Shown: positions 22,603 to 35,499, counted from the first letter of the stretch. The stretch is 64,000 bases of DNA from Dryomyza anilis (GCA_951804985.1 OX638134.1:7758790-7822789), one strand, 5' to 3'. The notes: generated by a model from the letters alone, not told the origin. Numbers and translations: made by a program.

Positions 22603-22882
22603 CACACAAAAAAAACTAATATTTTGAAATAAGGTTGAAAGACCAAATTTAGTTACAACAACCATTTTCATACGGGTAAAACGAATTGTCTACCAGATAT
22701 GTTGACGGAACTGCTATATTCGGTGTTCGAAATGAATTGTAATCCACACTACAACCCTTTTAGTTTTGACCAGAACAACCAAATAAGCGGTTGAGAGAAC
22801 CAAATAAGTTGGTTGGACAAAAGATGGTTGGCGCAACAAATCTCTATTTTGTTTTTATAAAGACTAATTTTTCTAAGTGTTA
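22603..22882. mobile_element. Possible MITE with ACAC...GTGT ends
   Basis: It begins ACACAAAAAAAACTAATATT and ends ACTAATTTTTCTAAGTGT, weakly inverted. The interior is more complex, with repeated GGTTG/CAACC phrases. Boundaries are approximate. Confidence 0.35.
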
Positions 22883-23194
22883 CGTCCATCGACTTATTCT
22901 ACATAGATCATTTATGCAACCGATTTCTTATCGCATTTCCTTGTAATTTTTTGTAACTATGAGCATATCATAAAATTGTTATTTTAGCATGTGAGGGACT
23001 CATATAACGTTGTTGCCCATTGTTTGTTCAACAACATTCAATGCTCAGTTTTCAGCATTTAAATAAATTTTCTATTTATATATTGTATCAAGCAAATAAA
23101 TGAAAGAAAAAAAAAGTAGATTTTAAGAACATCATAAATTTAATTAAACTAAAATTTCAATTTTCCATTTTAAAATCAATTTTCATTTAATCAA

Positions 23195-24785
23195 TTTTCA
23201 TTTCAAATTTTCACTAAAAATAAAAATTTCACTAAAAATTTATTTTATCACTAAAAATTTATTTTATCACTAAAAATTATTTTTTCACTAACAAAATCAA
23301 TTTTTCACTAAAATTTCAATTTTTCACTAAAATTTCAATTTTTCACTAAAAATTCAATTTTTTATAAAAATTCAATTTTTCACTAAAAATTCCATTTTCA
23401 CTTTGAATTAAATTTTTCACTAAAAAATCAAATTTTCACTAAAAACTTCACTAAAAATTTTATTTTTCACTAAAAAATCAATTTTTCACTAAAAATACAA
23501 TTTTTCACTAAAAACTAAATTTTTAACTAAAAATTCAATTTTTCACTAAAAATTTAATTTATGACTAAAAATTTAATTTTTCACTAAAAATTAAATTTTT
23601 CACTAAAAATTAAATTTTTTACTACAAATTCAATTTTTCACTAAAAATTCAATTTTTCACTAAAAATTCAATTTTTCACTAAAAATTAAATTTTTCACTA
23701 AAAATTAAATTTTTCACTAAAAATTAAATTTTTCACTAAAAATTAAATTTTTCACTAAAAATTCAATTTTTCACTAAAAATTAAATTTTTCACTAAAAAT
23801 TCAATTTTTCACTAAAAATTCAATTTTTCACTAAAAATTCAATTTTTCATTAAAAATTCAATTTTTCACTAAAAATTCAATTTTTCACTAAAAATTAAAT
23901 TTTTCACTAAAAATTCAATTTTTCACTAAAAATTCAATTTTTCACTAAAAATTCAATTTTTCACTAAAAATTCAATTTTTCACTAAAAATTCAATTTTTC
24001 ACTAAAAATTCAATTTTTCACTAAAAATTCAATTTTTCACTAAAAATTCAATTTTTCACTAAAAATTCAATTTTTCACTAAAAATTCAATTTTTCACTAA
24101 AAATTCAATTTTTCACTAAAAATTCAATTTTTCACTAAAAATTCAATTTTTCACTAAAAATTCAATTTTTCACTAAAAATTCAATTTTTCACTAAAAATT
24201 CAATTTTTCACTAAAAATTCAATTTTTCACTAAAAATTCAATTTATGACTAAAAATTAAAATTTTCACTAAAAATTAAATTTTTCACTAAAAATTAAATT
24301 TATGACTAAAAATTGAATTTTTCACTAAAAATTCAATTTTTCACTAAAAATTCAAATTTTCAATAAAAATATAATTTTTCACTAAAAATTCAAATTTTCA
24401 CTAAAAATTCAAATTTTCACTAAAAATTCAATTTTTTACTAAAAAATTACATTTTTCACTAAAAATTAAATTTTTCACTAAAAATTACATTAACACAAAA
24501 AATTATATTTATCACTAAAAATCCAATTTTTCACTAAAAAATCAAATTTTCACTAAAAATTCAATTTTTCACTAAAAATTCAAATTTTCACTAAAAATTC
24601 AATTTTTCACTAAAAATTCTATTTTTCACTAAAAATTCTATTTTTCACTAAAAATTAAATTTTTCACCAAAAATTATATTTTTCACTAAAAATTACATAT
24701 TTCACTCAAAATTTCATTTTGCATTGAAAATCAAATTTTTCACTAAAAATTCAATTTTCGCTACAAATTCAATTTTTCCATAAAT
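23195..24785 (-). repeat. 19-bp minisatellite, block 2 (inverted)
   Basis: About 80 copies of TTTTTCACTAAAAATTCAA, the reverse complement of the block 1 unit. The core at 23,750-24,250 is nearly pure and both edges are degenerate. Confidence 0.95.
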
Positions 24786-26484
24786 TTTATTATTAGTAAA
24801 AAATAATTTTTGAGTTAAAACAAGTAAAGCCTGGGATTTACCAGAGTATTTGGGTGCTTAAACATCAATCCAAAATCTACTACAAGAACTACATATTTAC
24901 TACTAAATCAACAAATACTTTAACAAGTACTACAACAATAACTGTCAAACTACAATGGTACAATTGTGTAATTGTTTGCAAAACCTCATCATTATTTTAC
25001 CCTCTCGATTGCGTCGACAATGAGGGCAACAAGAATGATCACACCTTGTCGTCTGTCATATAGAACGAACCTCATACGAATACCAACCAAAAAAAAAGAG
25101 GACACAAGAGGACATTCGTACAGTGACGAGCATACTGCATTTCATTCATTCATAAATACTTTCATTTTCATTATGACAAAACTCATGAAAAACGTATAGA
25201 AAATGTCAACTAGACAGTCGAATAAAATCAACTAGACAGACCCATAAAATTCATTGTCTCTCTGTCTGTCTCTCTTTGTCTATTACGTCTTTATATCCGA
25301 ACAATGCATACAGGGAAAAAGGTGCGAAAAGCATTTTTGTTCACTTCGTGACAGCAAACGTCGCGTCATTACGTACACTGCCTGTCTGTCACATTACAGA
25401 CGGTTCTTGTTCGACAACAATAATGAGAAATAGCGAAAAAGTTGTTGAGAATTTTGGGATTAAACGCATTTAGAGCATAATTTGGCAAATCGTTTGTCAG
25501 TGCTTTTGTTGCTGTTCTTTTATTCACTTGCATTGCTCTAGTTTCGAGGAGGTTTTACGTCTATTGAGCTCGTAGGATTACATGAGTGGATTTCATTGAA
25601 TTGTTTGTATTTAGGCGCTTAGGTCTGTTGATCCCACGGGTTTATGTCAAATTGAGCAATATTTCTTTTAAACGCTTAGTTTTTTCATAATTCTTAGTAG
25701 TTGATTTTAAGGTTAGGTTTTTTGTTTTTGCATTTTTCGAATCAAAATTTAAATTCGAGTTTTTACATAGTTTACAAAAAAAATAAAATAAAATAAATGA
25801 CATACAAAATGTCAGAGTTTTATTAAGTTTTAAATTTTTTAGTAATTGTTTCATGTTGTATCCGAAAAAAAATCACTAAGGCTCGTTGTCACAATGTCCA
25901 GTTAAGTGTTTCAATTCCATATATTCTATGGATAACTCTCAATTAATGTGGCAGTTAGTGCTTAACCAAAAATGGTGAAAACGTCTTCGTAAGTCTTCAA
26001 AATTTTATTAAAAAAATTTTAATATTCAAATTTTTACTGAAAATACATAAAACTGCAATGTTAAATTTAAATTTTCACTAAATATTATAATTTTCACTAA
26101 CAAAAAAAGTTCACTACAAAAAATAATATTACACTAAAAATTTATATTTTATCTATTTAAATCTCTATTTAAAATTTTTACCAAACATTTTTTCAAAAAT
26201 ATTTTTATATATTAAAAGATTCTCAGTAATGTTATCTATCAAAAAAATGTAACATGAATCCATATTACTGAAGAAAAAAAATGATTACGGAGATTTGCGT
26301 TTAAGTCGAATTTCTCTAAAAAAAAAAGTTTAGAACACTAAAATATGTTTACATTTTATAATGTATACTAAACCACTGCAATATTTAAAAATGGTTTTCA
26401 ATTTATGATTAATGTATTAATTGTTAATAAAAGTCCCATGTAAATATTTGCTTTTAATAAACAAAATAATTTTTAAAATCGAAT
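24786..26484. other. Intergenic DNA with a minisatellite trace
   Basis: 24,930-25,640 is more complex (GTGACAGCAAACGTCGCGTC, repeated CTGTCT) but has no supported exon. 26,020-26,150 holds a few degenerate TTTTCACTAAA units of the 19-bp family. Confidence 0.45.
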
Positions 26485-26510
26485 AACTTTGGGATTTTTT
26501 ATAATTTTTG

Positions 26511-27140
26511 AAAGATTTTTCATGAAATCTCAACTTTACCGATTTTTATCACCATAACCATTAAAGATACAATTTCCAATTCCAAAACTTAAGTTATCTA
26601 AAGAATTCTCTATATTATAATTTCAAAGTATTTAAAATCGATTGCGTGGTTCCGAAAATAATGAATTTCACCCGATTTTAGGGCGTTTGGGCACACTGTG
26701 CGACGCTACAATCTTCCAATATCAAAACAATCTCCAATTTCATAACTTAGGGTGTGTGCGAATTCGACTAAATAGCTGTTCGACTTTTCAATTTATCAAA
26801 TTAAAAGACGGCAAACAGATATATAATAATCGATTGATTATGGACTATAACAATTACCGGTTACCGAATGAAGATCGAATGAAAAGTCGTTCAATTTAGT
26901 TTAGTCTTCAATTTAGTCGAATTCGCACACACCCTTAGTTTCTCTCATGAAAGATTTTTCATGAAATATCAACTTTACCGATTTTTATCTCAATAACCAT
27001 TAAAGATACAACCTTCAATTTCAAAACTTAAGTTCTCTCAAGAATACTCTGTACAATACTTTTTAAGTCTTTAAAATCGATGAAGTGGATCCGAAAATAA
27101 AGAATATGACCCGATTTTATAGCGTTTGGACACACTGTGC
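26511..27140. repeat. Two-copy tandem duplication of about 248 bp
   Basis: 26,511-26,705 and 26,947-27,140 align along their length (both contain TTTTTCATGAAATMTCAACT, CCATTAAAGATACAA and GGMCACACTGTGCG). After removal of the Harbinger-type MITE lying between them the period is about 248 bp. It may be a satellite fragment or part of an element. Confidence 0.75.
26750..26934. mobile_element. PIF/Harbinger-type MITE, copy 1
   Basis: 185 bp with a perfect 24-bp terminal inverted repeat (26,750-26,773 against 26,911-26,934; begins GGGTGTGTGCGAATTCGACT). TTA lies directly on both sides (26,747-26,749 and 26,935-26,937). A 3-bp TTA duplication with GGG...CCC ends is the PIF/Harbinger signature. 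It has split a tandem repeat unit. Confidence 0.88.
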
Positions 27141-27225
27141 GCTCCCTCGATTGATTAGTGCGTTGAACTACAAGCCGAAAGCACGCTGGTTCGAATCAAC
27201 CATTCCTGAAACATTAAAAAATAGA
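27125..27225 (+). repeat. tRNA-derived-looking segment
   Basis: CTGGTTCGAATCAACC (about 27,190-27,205) is a good B-box/T-arm match. GATTGATTAGTGCGTTG about 45 bp upstream resembles a D-arm. I cannot close a cloverleaf with paired acceptor ends, so this is a tRNA-derived SINE head or pseudogene rather than a tRNA gene. Confidence 0.3.
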
Positions 27226-27527
27226 AAGAATAAAGAATATACGACGCTACTTCTCGGTAGACAATGTCAAAACTCTCACCCCGTCGTTTGAGTACAAATA
27301 TAACACGCTGAGCCAAATTGTGACAGAGCTTGTCCTAAGTTTTTAAGAGCTATAGCACCAAACTATGATTAAAGCACTTTCCCGAAAAAAATGTCCCCGG
27401 CCATTTCATTCCCAATAAATATTGACGAATAACAGACAACTAATGTTGGAAAAAATTGTCTGGGTACAGGTTTCTATCAGGTAAAAATGTATCGAGAAAG
27501 AATAGTCAGGGGTAGATTTTTCCCCTA

Positions 27528-27940
27528 GTAGAAATTTGGCCGATGCGCCATCGGGAAATGATCGGGTTTTCGTTGGGTAAGCACTATTAGAGAAAATATG
27601 ATCATTGCCTTTGGATGCCCTTATGATGCTTACCATACCAGGTTTTACATTATCTAAATAGTCATTGTTTCCGATCATAGCTACATTATTTGTTCCTCAT
27701 AACGAAATTAGCATCAGGCAATTATCGAGATTTAATGAGATTTAATGTTCGGGCTCTGACAAGGCAATTGTAGGGTAAATAATATAATAGGGAATTTCCC
27801 GATCAGTACATGATCATGGTCTGAGGTCAGTACATGATCAGGACACTGCGTTACAAGGACATTATGGGCCTTGTCATTTCCCGATCATCTCAAATAATGA
27901 CATGATCACTTCATGACCATGGCTCTACCAAAATTTCTAC
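27528..27940. mobile_element. TA-flanked MITE, GTAGAAATTT ends
   Basis: The left end GTAGAAATTTGG and right end CCAAAATTTCTAC are inverted repeats with a 1-base difference, flanked by TA at 27,526-27,527 and 27,941-27,942. The interior is rich in GATCATG and GATCGG phrases, like the family at 5519 and 8016, so it may be a related lineage. Confidence 0.6.
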
Positions 27941-27942
27941 TA

Positions 27943-30071
27943 CGGACTCGGGAAAGAATATTCAAAGAAGAATTGTTTTTTAAAATTGTTTGGGGTTGAT
28001 TTGACTCGATGTATATTCTTCTTCGGGATAGGAATTGGCGGTGTATGAAATGTTCGAGATCAAAGATACGGAAAAAATTGTCGAAAAAAAAGGCGTAGAA
28101 TATTTTGCGGGCAAGAATATTACGTGTAAAATCCAGTAAACATTTTTAGAAAAATTTAAATTTATATTAAAATGTTAGATACATTTTTTAATGGTTTTTT
28201 TTTTGATTTTTATGTAAATTTAAAATTTTTGTTAGATTATATTTTTCGATATTCATTACAAAATTTCTAATATATATTTTTCGATATTCATTACAAAAAT
28301 TCAATAATATATTTTTTTGTAACATGGATTAATATTTAATCGATTTATAAACTCTAAAAACAATTTTTTTATAAAAGATCTTAACAAATTCTTTGCTTAT
28401 TAAAAGATTTTGTCGCGTTCAAACATTTTTCTATTCGGATTATGTCTCACGATCTGTACATCACTCAGCATTCACTCAGCCTTTCGACATGCCATTCGTT
28501 CATCTCTGTCTAATTCCGAATTTATTTCAACTGAATTTATGTCACATTGTCACTTGTACCGAGTCATATTTCAATTTAAGAATTTTTCAAAATGAATTAA
28601 AATATACGCAAAGTAACAAAAACAAAAATATATAGAGCAGCAAATACGTAGAAGGTGCTATTGCTGATGATGATAATTATGATGTTGTAGAACAGGAAAC
28701 TATATAAAAAATAAACTATACAAACTATAGAAATCGACAAAAGCCTAAACAAAAGGCTACCGTAAGAAAAATTGCATTATAGATATTATAAAAAAAAACT
28801 AAAAATAAAAAAACTCTATAAAAGAATTACAAAAAAAATTACAAGAGCTACAAAAACAATTTACAAATTAGGGATGCTACCAGGAAACAGCAGCATTTTA
28901 GCTCAAGTCTCTGCGACAAAAAGTACTTAGTTGTTATATAAGATATATACAGAGGCTCTTTTCGAAGTACATACTCGACTTTCAATTGCATCACACCTCA
29001 TTAAAAAGGCTGCAAGTGTTACGCAGAATTATTTAATCCTGACACAAACAGACAGAATTTACAGGACCTTACGTCGCGACGTAGGCTGAGACACACTTTA
29101 GAGATTTTCCATAGAATGTGGACTACAACGAAATTAGTGTTGTTAGGTAGGTTTTTACAGATTTGTGCAATAAACGGAATGTGAATAGCAACAACATTAT
29201 TGTTTGTAAATCTTATTGAAAATGTGGTTACCTGGTTGAGAACTGTTTTTTCTCAGAGGGTTAGTTATATAGGTCCGTTTAGTTTATTTGTCTAGAACAA
29301 GTGCACTTTTTGTTGAACGAAAACTCTGTGTTTTCTATTAAACTTTGTTTATTTAAGGGTTAATTTAACCCTATTGTAACATGTGTTATGATTAATGTGC
29401 TTTAGTTCTCTCTTGTGTTACTAGTGGCAACACCCTTTCCTTCTGTACCATAGTTGAGTTCAGTTTAAGTTAATTTTATATTTTTTTTAGCTAATTGGAT
29501 GCGTGTCTGAGATTAAAGTTCAACCTTGTTGGTATTTTATTATTAGTCGAAATGCGACAAATTGACCACAAAGACGTACGTTCGGTGTAGTTTATCGCTA
29601 GAGCAGTTTAATTTAATTAAATTCTGACACTTGAGTTTGCTAGGATACCTTAACTTTAAGGTATCTTCTCTTAGGTATCATTGAAGTGTATTTTTTATAC
29701 CATCAAGTTTTCAAATAACTTTTATTATTCTTTAGAAATGATGACTGTTTGAACGGGAACGAATTCTTCGAGGTAGAATTGTACAGGGATGAATTATACG
29801 GTATGCCTCGGGTAAGAATAGTCTCGGGAAAGTATTATCTGGGAATGAATTATCTCGGGAAAGGATTGTCAGGGAAGTATTATCCGTACAGACCTAAAAA
29901 ATGAGGTCTGAATTGAAGAAAGTATTCAAATTCTTATTCAAATTATTATTGAAAGAATTAAAGGTTTCAGGATAATTCATGCCTCAAATTTAAGGCTGAA
30001 TATTAAAAGAACAAAATGTATTTAGTTTTATGTTGAAAACACCCACGAATTAAGAAAATGTTATAATATAT
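27943..30071. other. Intergenic DNA
   Basis: No supportable gene. CTCGGG...AAGAATATT minisatellite relics lie at 27,950-28,130 and 29,750-29,890. The rest is A+T-rich. 28,390-28,520 is more complex but its frames lack any recognisable protein character. Confidence 0.5.
29750..29895. repeat. Degenerate CTCGGGAAAG minisatellite
   Basis: About seven imperfect units such as TCTCGGGAAAGTATTATCTG and GGGAATGAATTATCTCGGG at about 20-bp spacing. Same family as 9,385-9,645. Confidence 0.5.
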
Positions 30072-30074
30072 TTA

Positions 30075-30301
30075 GGGTATGTGCGAATTAGACTAAATTG
30101 AAAGACTTTTCATTCGATCTGCATTTTGTAACCGGTAATTGTTAAAGTTCATACCAATCGAATATCATATGTTTGCAGACTAGTTCAATTTATTCTGTTC
30201 GAAAATTTGCTAAATTGAAAAGTTAACACTGCATTACCGACAAAATTTAGTTTAGTCAGCGATTTAGTCGAATTCGCACATGTGTGCACAAGGGTGCACC
30301 C
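30075..30301. mobile_element. PIF/Harbinger-type MITE, copy 2
   Basis: TTA (30,072-30,074) then GGGTATGTGCGAATTAGACT on the left; ...CGAATTCGCACATGTGTG then GCACCC and TTA (30,302-30,304) on the right. The interior matches copy 1 in opposite orientation (ACCGGTAATTGTTA against TAACAATTACCGGT). It carries a short insertion near the right end. Confidence 0.82.
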
Positions 30302-30443
30302 TTAATACCAAAATTACCGGAAGGTTTGAAAATTAAGGTTTCCGCAGTATTTAGACATTAAAAGGGGTTGCCAGGCCTATATTCACGACTAAACAGCGTT
30401 AATAAGCAAGGAAGATAACACAGTGCAGCAAAAACCATTCTTC

Positions 30444-31004
30444 TACACAGAAAAAATCATCAATATGATGAATTTATTCATAAATATTATGAATTCTCTA
30501 CCAACTACCAGATTAATATTGATTGATACCACCGTTCATTAAATGACATATTGATGAATGCATTCATTATATATACATACAAAAAAATTACCAAAAAGTT
30601 CACCAACTACCTGGATTCATTATATTGATGAATTCATTCATTGAATTAAAAACGTATTTTTTAAATGTTTTTCATTTTTATACATTTATGTATTTATTAT
30701 TCTTAAAGGATTTATAATATTTAATTTCTAATTATTCGAAGCCTTCACTTCATCATATTAAAGAAAAAGTGAACATCATATTTATGAATTTTGTTCATAA
30801 AACCATATTAATTTAAATATTATAAATCTTATAAGAATTATAAATACGTAAATGTGTAAATGCAGACCAATTTTTGTTTGAAATTTTATGATATAGAAAA
30901 TATTAAAAATTAAAAACACTGAAAAAAATACTATTTTCGTTCAATGAATGAAATCATCAATATGGTGAATACAGGTTGTTGCTGACATTTTTTTTTTGTG
31001 TGTA
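30444..31004. mobile_element. MITE with TACACA ends and ATTCATCATATT motifs
   Basis: TTCTACACAGAAAAAA at left is complementary to TTTTTTGTGTGTAGAA at right. The interior is made of self-complementary ATCAATATGATGAATT phrases. Related sequence occurs at 32,340-32,577 (ending GTGATGTACATTTTTTTGTG) and 38,230-38,370. Confidence 0.5.
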
Positions 31005-31162
31005 GAAACTATTCATACTATTGAACATCATACTGAATAACGAAATATTCAATACAATGAATTTGAATATTGATGAATATAATCAAAATATCTATGATTA
31101 ATTTAATTTTTTTTGTACATTTTTCATAATATTTTTGAATATAATATTAATTAATAATTTTT

Positions 31163-31298
31163 ATACCCTACACCTATGAGGTACAGGGTATATTAATTTT
31201 GTGCATATATTGTAACGCCCCTTAGGAGGCGTGTCCGGTATGGAAAAGTATATATATTCTTGATCAGCATCACTACCCGAGTCCGTTTAGCCATGTCC

Positions 31299-31354
<56 letters not shown>

Positions 31355-31916
31355 TGCTGTCTTGCTGCCCGAATACAGAATAACTTGAGAAATACTGATC
31401 AGAATGCGATGAAATTTCGTCTCAATATATTTTAGTCAAAAGTAGAAACTGAGTTTGAAAATGAGCCAAATCGGTCAACGGACACGCCCACCTCCCATAC
31501 AAGTCACTTTTATATAACTCTTTAGGAACTAATAACTCGAAAAGTATTCAAGATATAGATACAAAATTTAAAACGTATTGTTATAATTCACCTAAAAATA
31601 TGTGGCCCAAAAATGGGCATGATCCGCCCACTTTTTTTTTCTTTATTTCCCGGGTTTTCATAGTGAAAATTTGATCCGTAAATTATTAAAATTAAATCTA
31701 TGAATTATTAGCTTTTCAAAATTTTGAATATAGACGTTGTCCGCCCAATTATATGTTTCTATTTTTTTTTATTAGTTTGTTATACTTTTTAATAATTTTT
31801 TTTAATTTATGGGGATATAAGACGTAAATTTCTGATATGTGAATAATTAAAATCTTTAAAATTAAGGTATGCAATTAAATATCCCACATTAATATCCCCA
31901 CCAAAGGTGTAGGGTA
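31163..31916. mobile_element. Dispersed element with ATACCCTACACCT ends
   Basis: The left end ATACCCTACACCTATGAGG and right end AAAGGTGTAGGGTAT are inverted repeats. The interior has the phrases CATGTCCGTCTGTC, CTTGATCAGCATC and CACGCCCACCTCCCATA, seen in partial form at 3,730-4,210 and 40,900-41,175. Such blocks are common dispersed repeats in flies. No open frame; class undecided. Confidence 0.6.
31299..31348. repeat. (GTCT)n microsatellite
   Basis: About a dozen near-perfect GTCT units inside the dispersed element. Confidence 0.95.
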
Positions 31917-31989
31917 TTCCATAGTCGGGCCCGATCGACTATAAAAATCCGCCCCATGTGACCGAACTTACCCATGTGACCTAACTTTC

Positions 31990-32290
31990 CCAACTCGATT
32001 TTTTTACAAATTTTTCAAAAAAAAAATTTGTTGAGGAAATAATTCGAAAAAAATGTGTATTGTATTCAATAAAAAACTAAATTTTTTTTTTCGAAAAAAA
32101 AAATTTTCCGAAAAAAATTAAAAAAAAAAAGTTTTTTCGAAGAAAAAAAGAATTGTCCGAAAAAAAATTAAAAAAAAATGTTTTATCAAAAAAAAATTGT
32201 TTAAATTCTTTTTTTTATATATATATATTATAACTTTTTATTAATAAAAGGTTGTAATTATAAATTAATATATAAAAAAAAAAATAGTAA
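31990..32290. repeat. A-rich/T-rich low-complexity DNA
   Basis: Runs of A broken by TTTTTTCG and CCGAAAAAAA, then TATATATATATT. No gene. Confidence 0.8.
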
Positions 32291-32599
32291 AATAATTTAT
32301 GCATGTCGAGCAAACATTATATAAGAAATAACATATTTTATGTATTTTATGTATTTTATGTTTTTGTTCATTAATATGATGAAACGTATTTTTCACATAC
32401 AATTCATCATATTGAAAAATACTTTTTCGACAGCTACCAAGCGTTCATCATATTTATGATCGCATGCATAACATTGATGTCGTTAGTCATTAAATTTATG
32501 AATGGTTCTTAAATACAAACCATGATTCGTTTGAAGAACGAAATTCATTAAAGTGATGTACATTTTTTTGTGTACGTTCGAGAATAACAGATTTGGATA

Positions 32600-34640
32600 T
32601 GCGTGGACGTTAATTTCAAATCTGAAGTCCTTTTTGCTATATAACGTCAGAGTTTCTCGTGATTTGTAATTGAATTTTGAAAGTTATCGATTTTTTAACC
32701 CCCTTTTGTAGAACTAAAGCAGTAATGATATTTAAGGTATTCATCTAATCTTAAATATTTGATTTCAAATTTTCAACAATTTAAAAAAAAAATATTTTGA
32801 ATTCAATATTTTTCGCATTATCTAGAAGAAGCAGAAAAAAACTCTAACATTTTCTATATATTTGCCCTGCACTGGACAGAAGCAGAAAACATTTTCTTGA
32901 AATCTATTAAAGAAGTTTCAAAGGTGGAATTGGGTAAAATACAAAATATTTAATAAAGACTTTAATATTCGGACAAAAAACACAAAGAATGTTGGCTTAA
33001 ATTTTTGTCTTATGAATGATAGTTTGTGATTTTGTATATCATAGGTATGGACATTTTTACTGTTCATCCAGTCTGCCAAGACTCAGATTCCTCGAAGCTT
33101 TATCGAATAAAAATACTTGATCTCGTTGCTTTATCTTTTATTTTTTTTAATGTTTCGTACTTTTAATTTCTTTGACAAGATACGATATTTATTTTGTTCG
33201 ATATCGTTCCGATTTCAAAAATTTGTCATACCGAAAAAACTTCGACAGAACGTATCGATATCTGCCTATCATGTAGGTCAATTTGACGCTCGATATCGAT
33301 ACGATAAAGTTTCCGATATCGTGTGAAATCTCCTTCTTCTCACATAGATCTCGTAACGACATAGAAAAGAATGGCATACTTGGCAACTATATAGTTTCTG
33401 GTTTGATATGATTTTTAAAAAAAGAATAAAATTTGATAATTATTTACTCAAATCAATATTTGATGTACGATTAATATTTCTCGACATTTCTCTTCTCGAA
33501 ACTCCAGTTTTATAACAATCTTCAGTTTCTCACTAAAACATGTGATATTAAAGAGTTGGAAATTGTTTTTCTATAACAAAATAATCTGAAAAATAAAATA
33601 AAACTTTGCAAAAACACATAATTGCATTTCCCTGACCATCCATACACTGAGCCGGAAACTGCAACACAGATCACATATCACAATTTTCCAAATAATATGG
33701 AAATCATTTCCAGTTTGTCACCTTCACTACCAAGAATTCGCATATCAAGTGTAGACGATCAAGTTGATTTTGTGAAACAATTTGGACAAAATTTCGCTTT
33801 CAATGAAATTTCATGAGAGAATCTATCTATCTGAATATTAAGCGCTTATCTAACGACAAACGATCTACAGTGGCAGGGATTAAACTGCTGAGCATTGTCG
33901 AAGTGCTCTAAATATGATTTTGTTGGTATTTATAGTTTGTGAAGTTTGGTGATTTTTATGTTATCCTTTTTGCACTTAGTAAAAGTATAAAAGGCTTCTC
34001 TGATGATGATAACTCGTTGTTTGTTAATGACTGCAACTATTTGATTCTGTTGGTTTTTCACAAGGATTATAGGAACTATTTGGGATTTATAGGTACTGGT
34101 TTTGTACTGAATTTGATTTGTATTGAACGGATATATCAATCTTTTAGAAGTGAGATCTTTTTTGTTGATTTATATAATATATTTGGTATACGAATATGCA
34201 TCGGGAAAGCTTGATATACAAATTTTTTGATGAAAAGAAGTATTTAAATATGGAATTGTGAAATTTGAATATGGTAAAAGGGAAATATAATATGGAAAAA
34301 GTTTAATTTAAATGAAAATTTAAATATAATATGAAAATTTCATATAGAAATGGGAAGTTATATATGTGAATTATAATATAAGAATACAGATAATGAAATT
34401 TTTTAATAGAAAAGGGAAATATAGTATGTGAAACATAAGTTTTGATATTTAAATAAGAATTTGAACATAGGAAATAATTTCAATATAGGTATGGCAAGAC
34501 TTTTAGATTTTAATATGCAATTTTAATATGGAAATGGTAAATTTAAATTGAAGAATAATATGGGATATAGAATTGGAAATTTGTCTGTAAAATACTAAAC
34601 TCATAATTTATATAATTCGCTGCAATTAATTAAACAATTT
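32600..34640. other. Intergenic DNA
   Basis: 33,050-33,400 is a CGATATCG-rich copy of the repeat found in Six4 intron 1. 33,600-33,820 has a 64-codon frame with balanced composition but no recognised family. 34,240-34,600 is a degenerate AATATGGAAATTT repeat. No gene supported. Confidence 0.45.
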
Positions 34641-34669
34641 CCTTACTCTCAAACCGAAAGTCACTTCAT

Positions 34670-35370
34670 CTCATTGACAACATGTCTGTGGTTTCCGTTT
34701 TCATTGCATCCGTTGCTACAACATATGGCGTGGTCGTCGCAATTTTCCGCATAGATTTTCATCTACATTGCCACAGCTAATTGGACATATTTTCCAAATA
34801 ACAAAAATAAAACATAAAATCTATAACTAGAAAATTTCCGAAATTTTCATGAAAGGGGTGTTTGTCCCATCTCGCTAGATTTTAAATAAACGTCTCAACC
34901 CCCAACTTCACTAATAAACTACACCAGCAACCCAGTGACAACCCGGCAAAAATTTTATTGTAAAACGAGTCGCATGTCTGTTTTTTTCCTATTTTTTTGT
35001 TTCATTTTCAAACCCTGCAGTCAGTCTGTAGTTGTGCGCGCGAGGTACACCGAGGCTACGCACTTTGATTTATTAATTTTCCACTGATGAGTGTCCGTTT
35101 TCACGTCTTTTTTTCTGTAGTTTCTTCAGCTACATGGCACAAAAAAGGGAAACATTATTTATAGCCCCGCCGGATAGATTCTGCCGTTTGGCGTGAAGTG
35201 CTTGTGTCATAATTAGTTGGGTTATTTTGTGGCTTTGATTTCACCAAAAACCCACTAATTTCATTTAATGTTCATTGTTGTTGTTCTCTGGTTCTGGTGC
35301 TGTTTTGTTTTGTCCTGGTCGGTTGTTGATTAATTGAGCAGCAAGCAGAAGAAGGAGGTTTTTTTTTCTA
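34670..35370. promoter_or_regulatory. High-complexity non-coding island (candidate enhancer)
   Basis: About 700 bp with balanced base use and no repeats, set in repeat-rich DNA. It contains a Runx-like TGTGGTTT (34,690), homeodomain-type TAATTAG (35,211) and TTAATTGAG (35,330), and TATTTATAGCCCCGCCGG. No frame looks coding. It lies between Six4 and the 41-kb gene cluster, so its target is unknown. Confidence 0.3.
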
Positions 35371-35499
35371 AAGAATCGTATTTCTAGTTTTTTGTATATT
35401 TTTATTTTAGTGTTAAATTAATTTCGGTGGGTGTGACGGTTTAAGGATATTTGTCACTGATAGAGCAATATTTTTAAAACTAAAAATAAAAAATAAAAA

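Larger units (their letters stand above)
20591..23194. other. Intergenic DNA
   Basis: No supportable gene. 20,680-20,930 is more complex than its surroundings and may be a decayed element. 21,400-21,640 holds several TCAGT phrases and CG-rich bits but no clear exon. Two MITE copies lie within and are listed separately. Confidence 0.5.

Noticed and set aside
27125..27225. Functional tRNA gene
   Set aside because: B-box present but acceptor and anticodon stems do not pair.
33622..33816. 64-codon plus-strand frame with balanced composition
   Set aside because: No splice sites, partner exon or family recognised; left as unproven.
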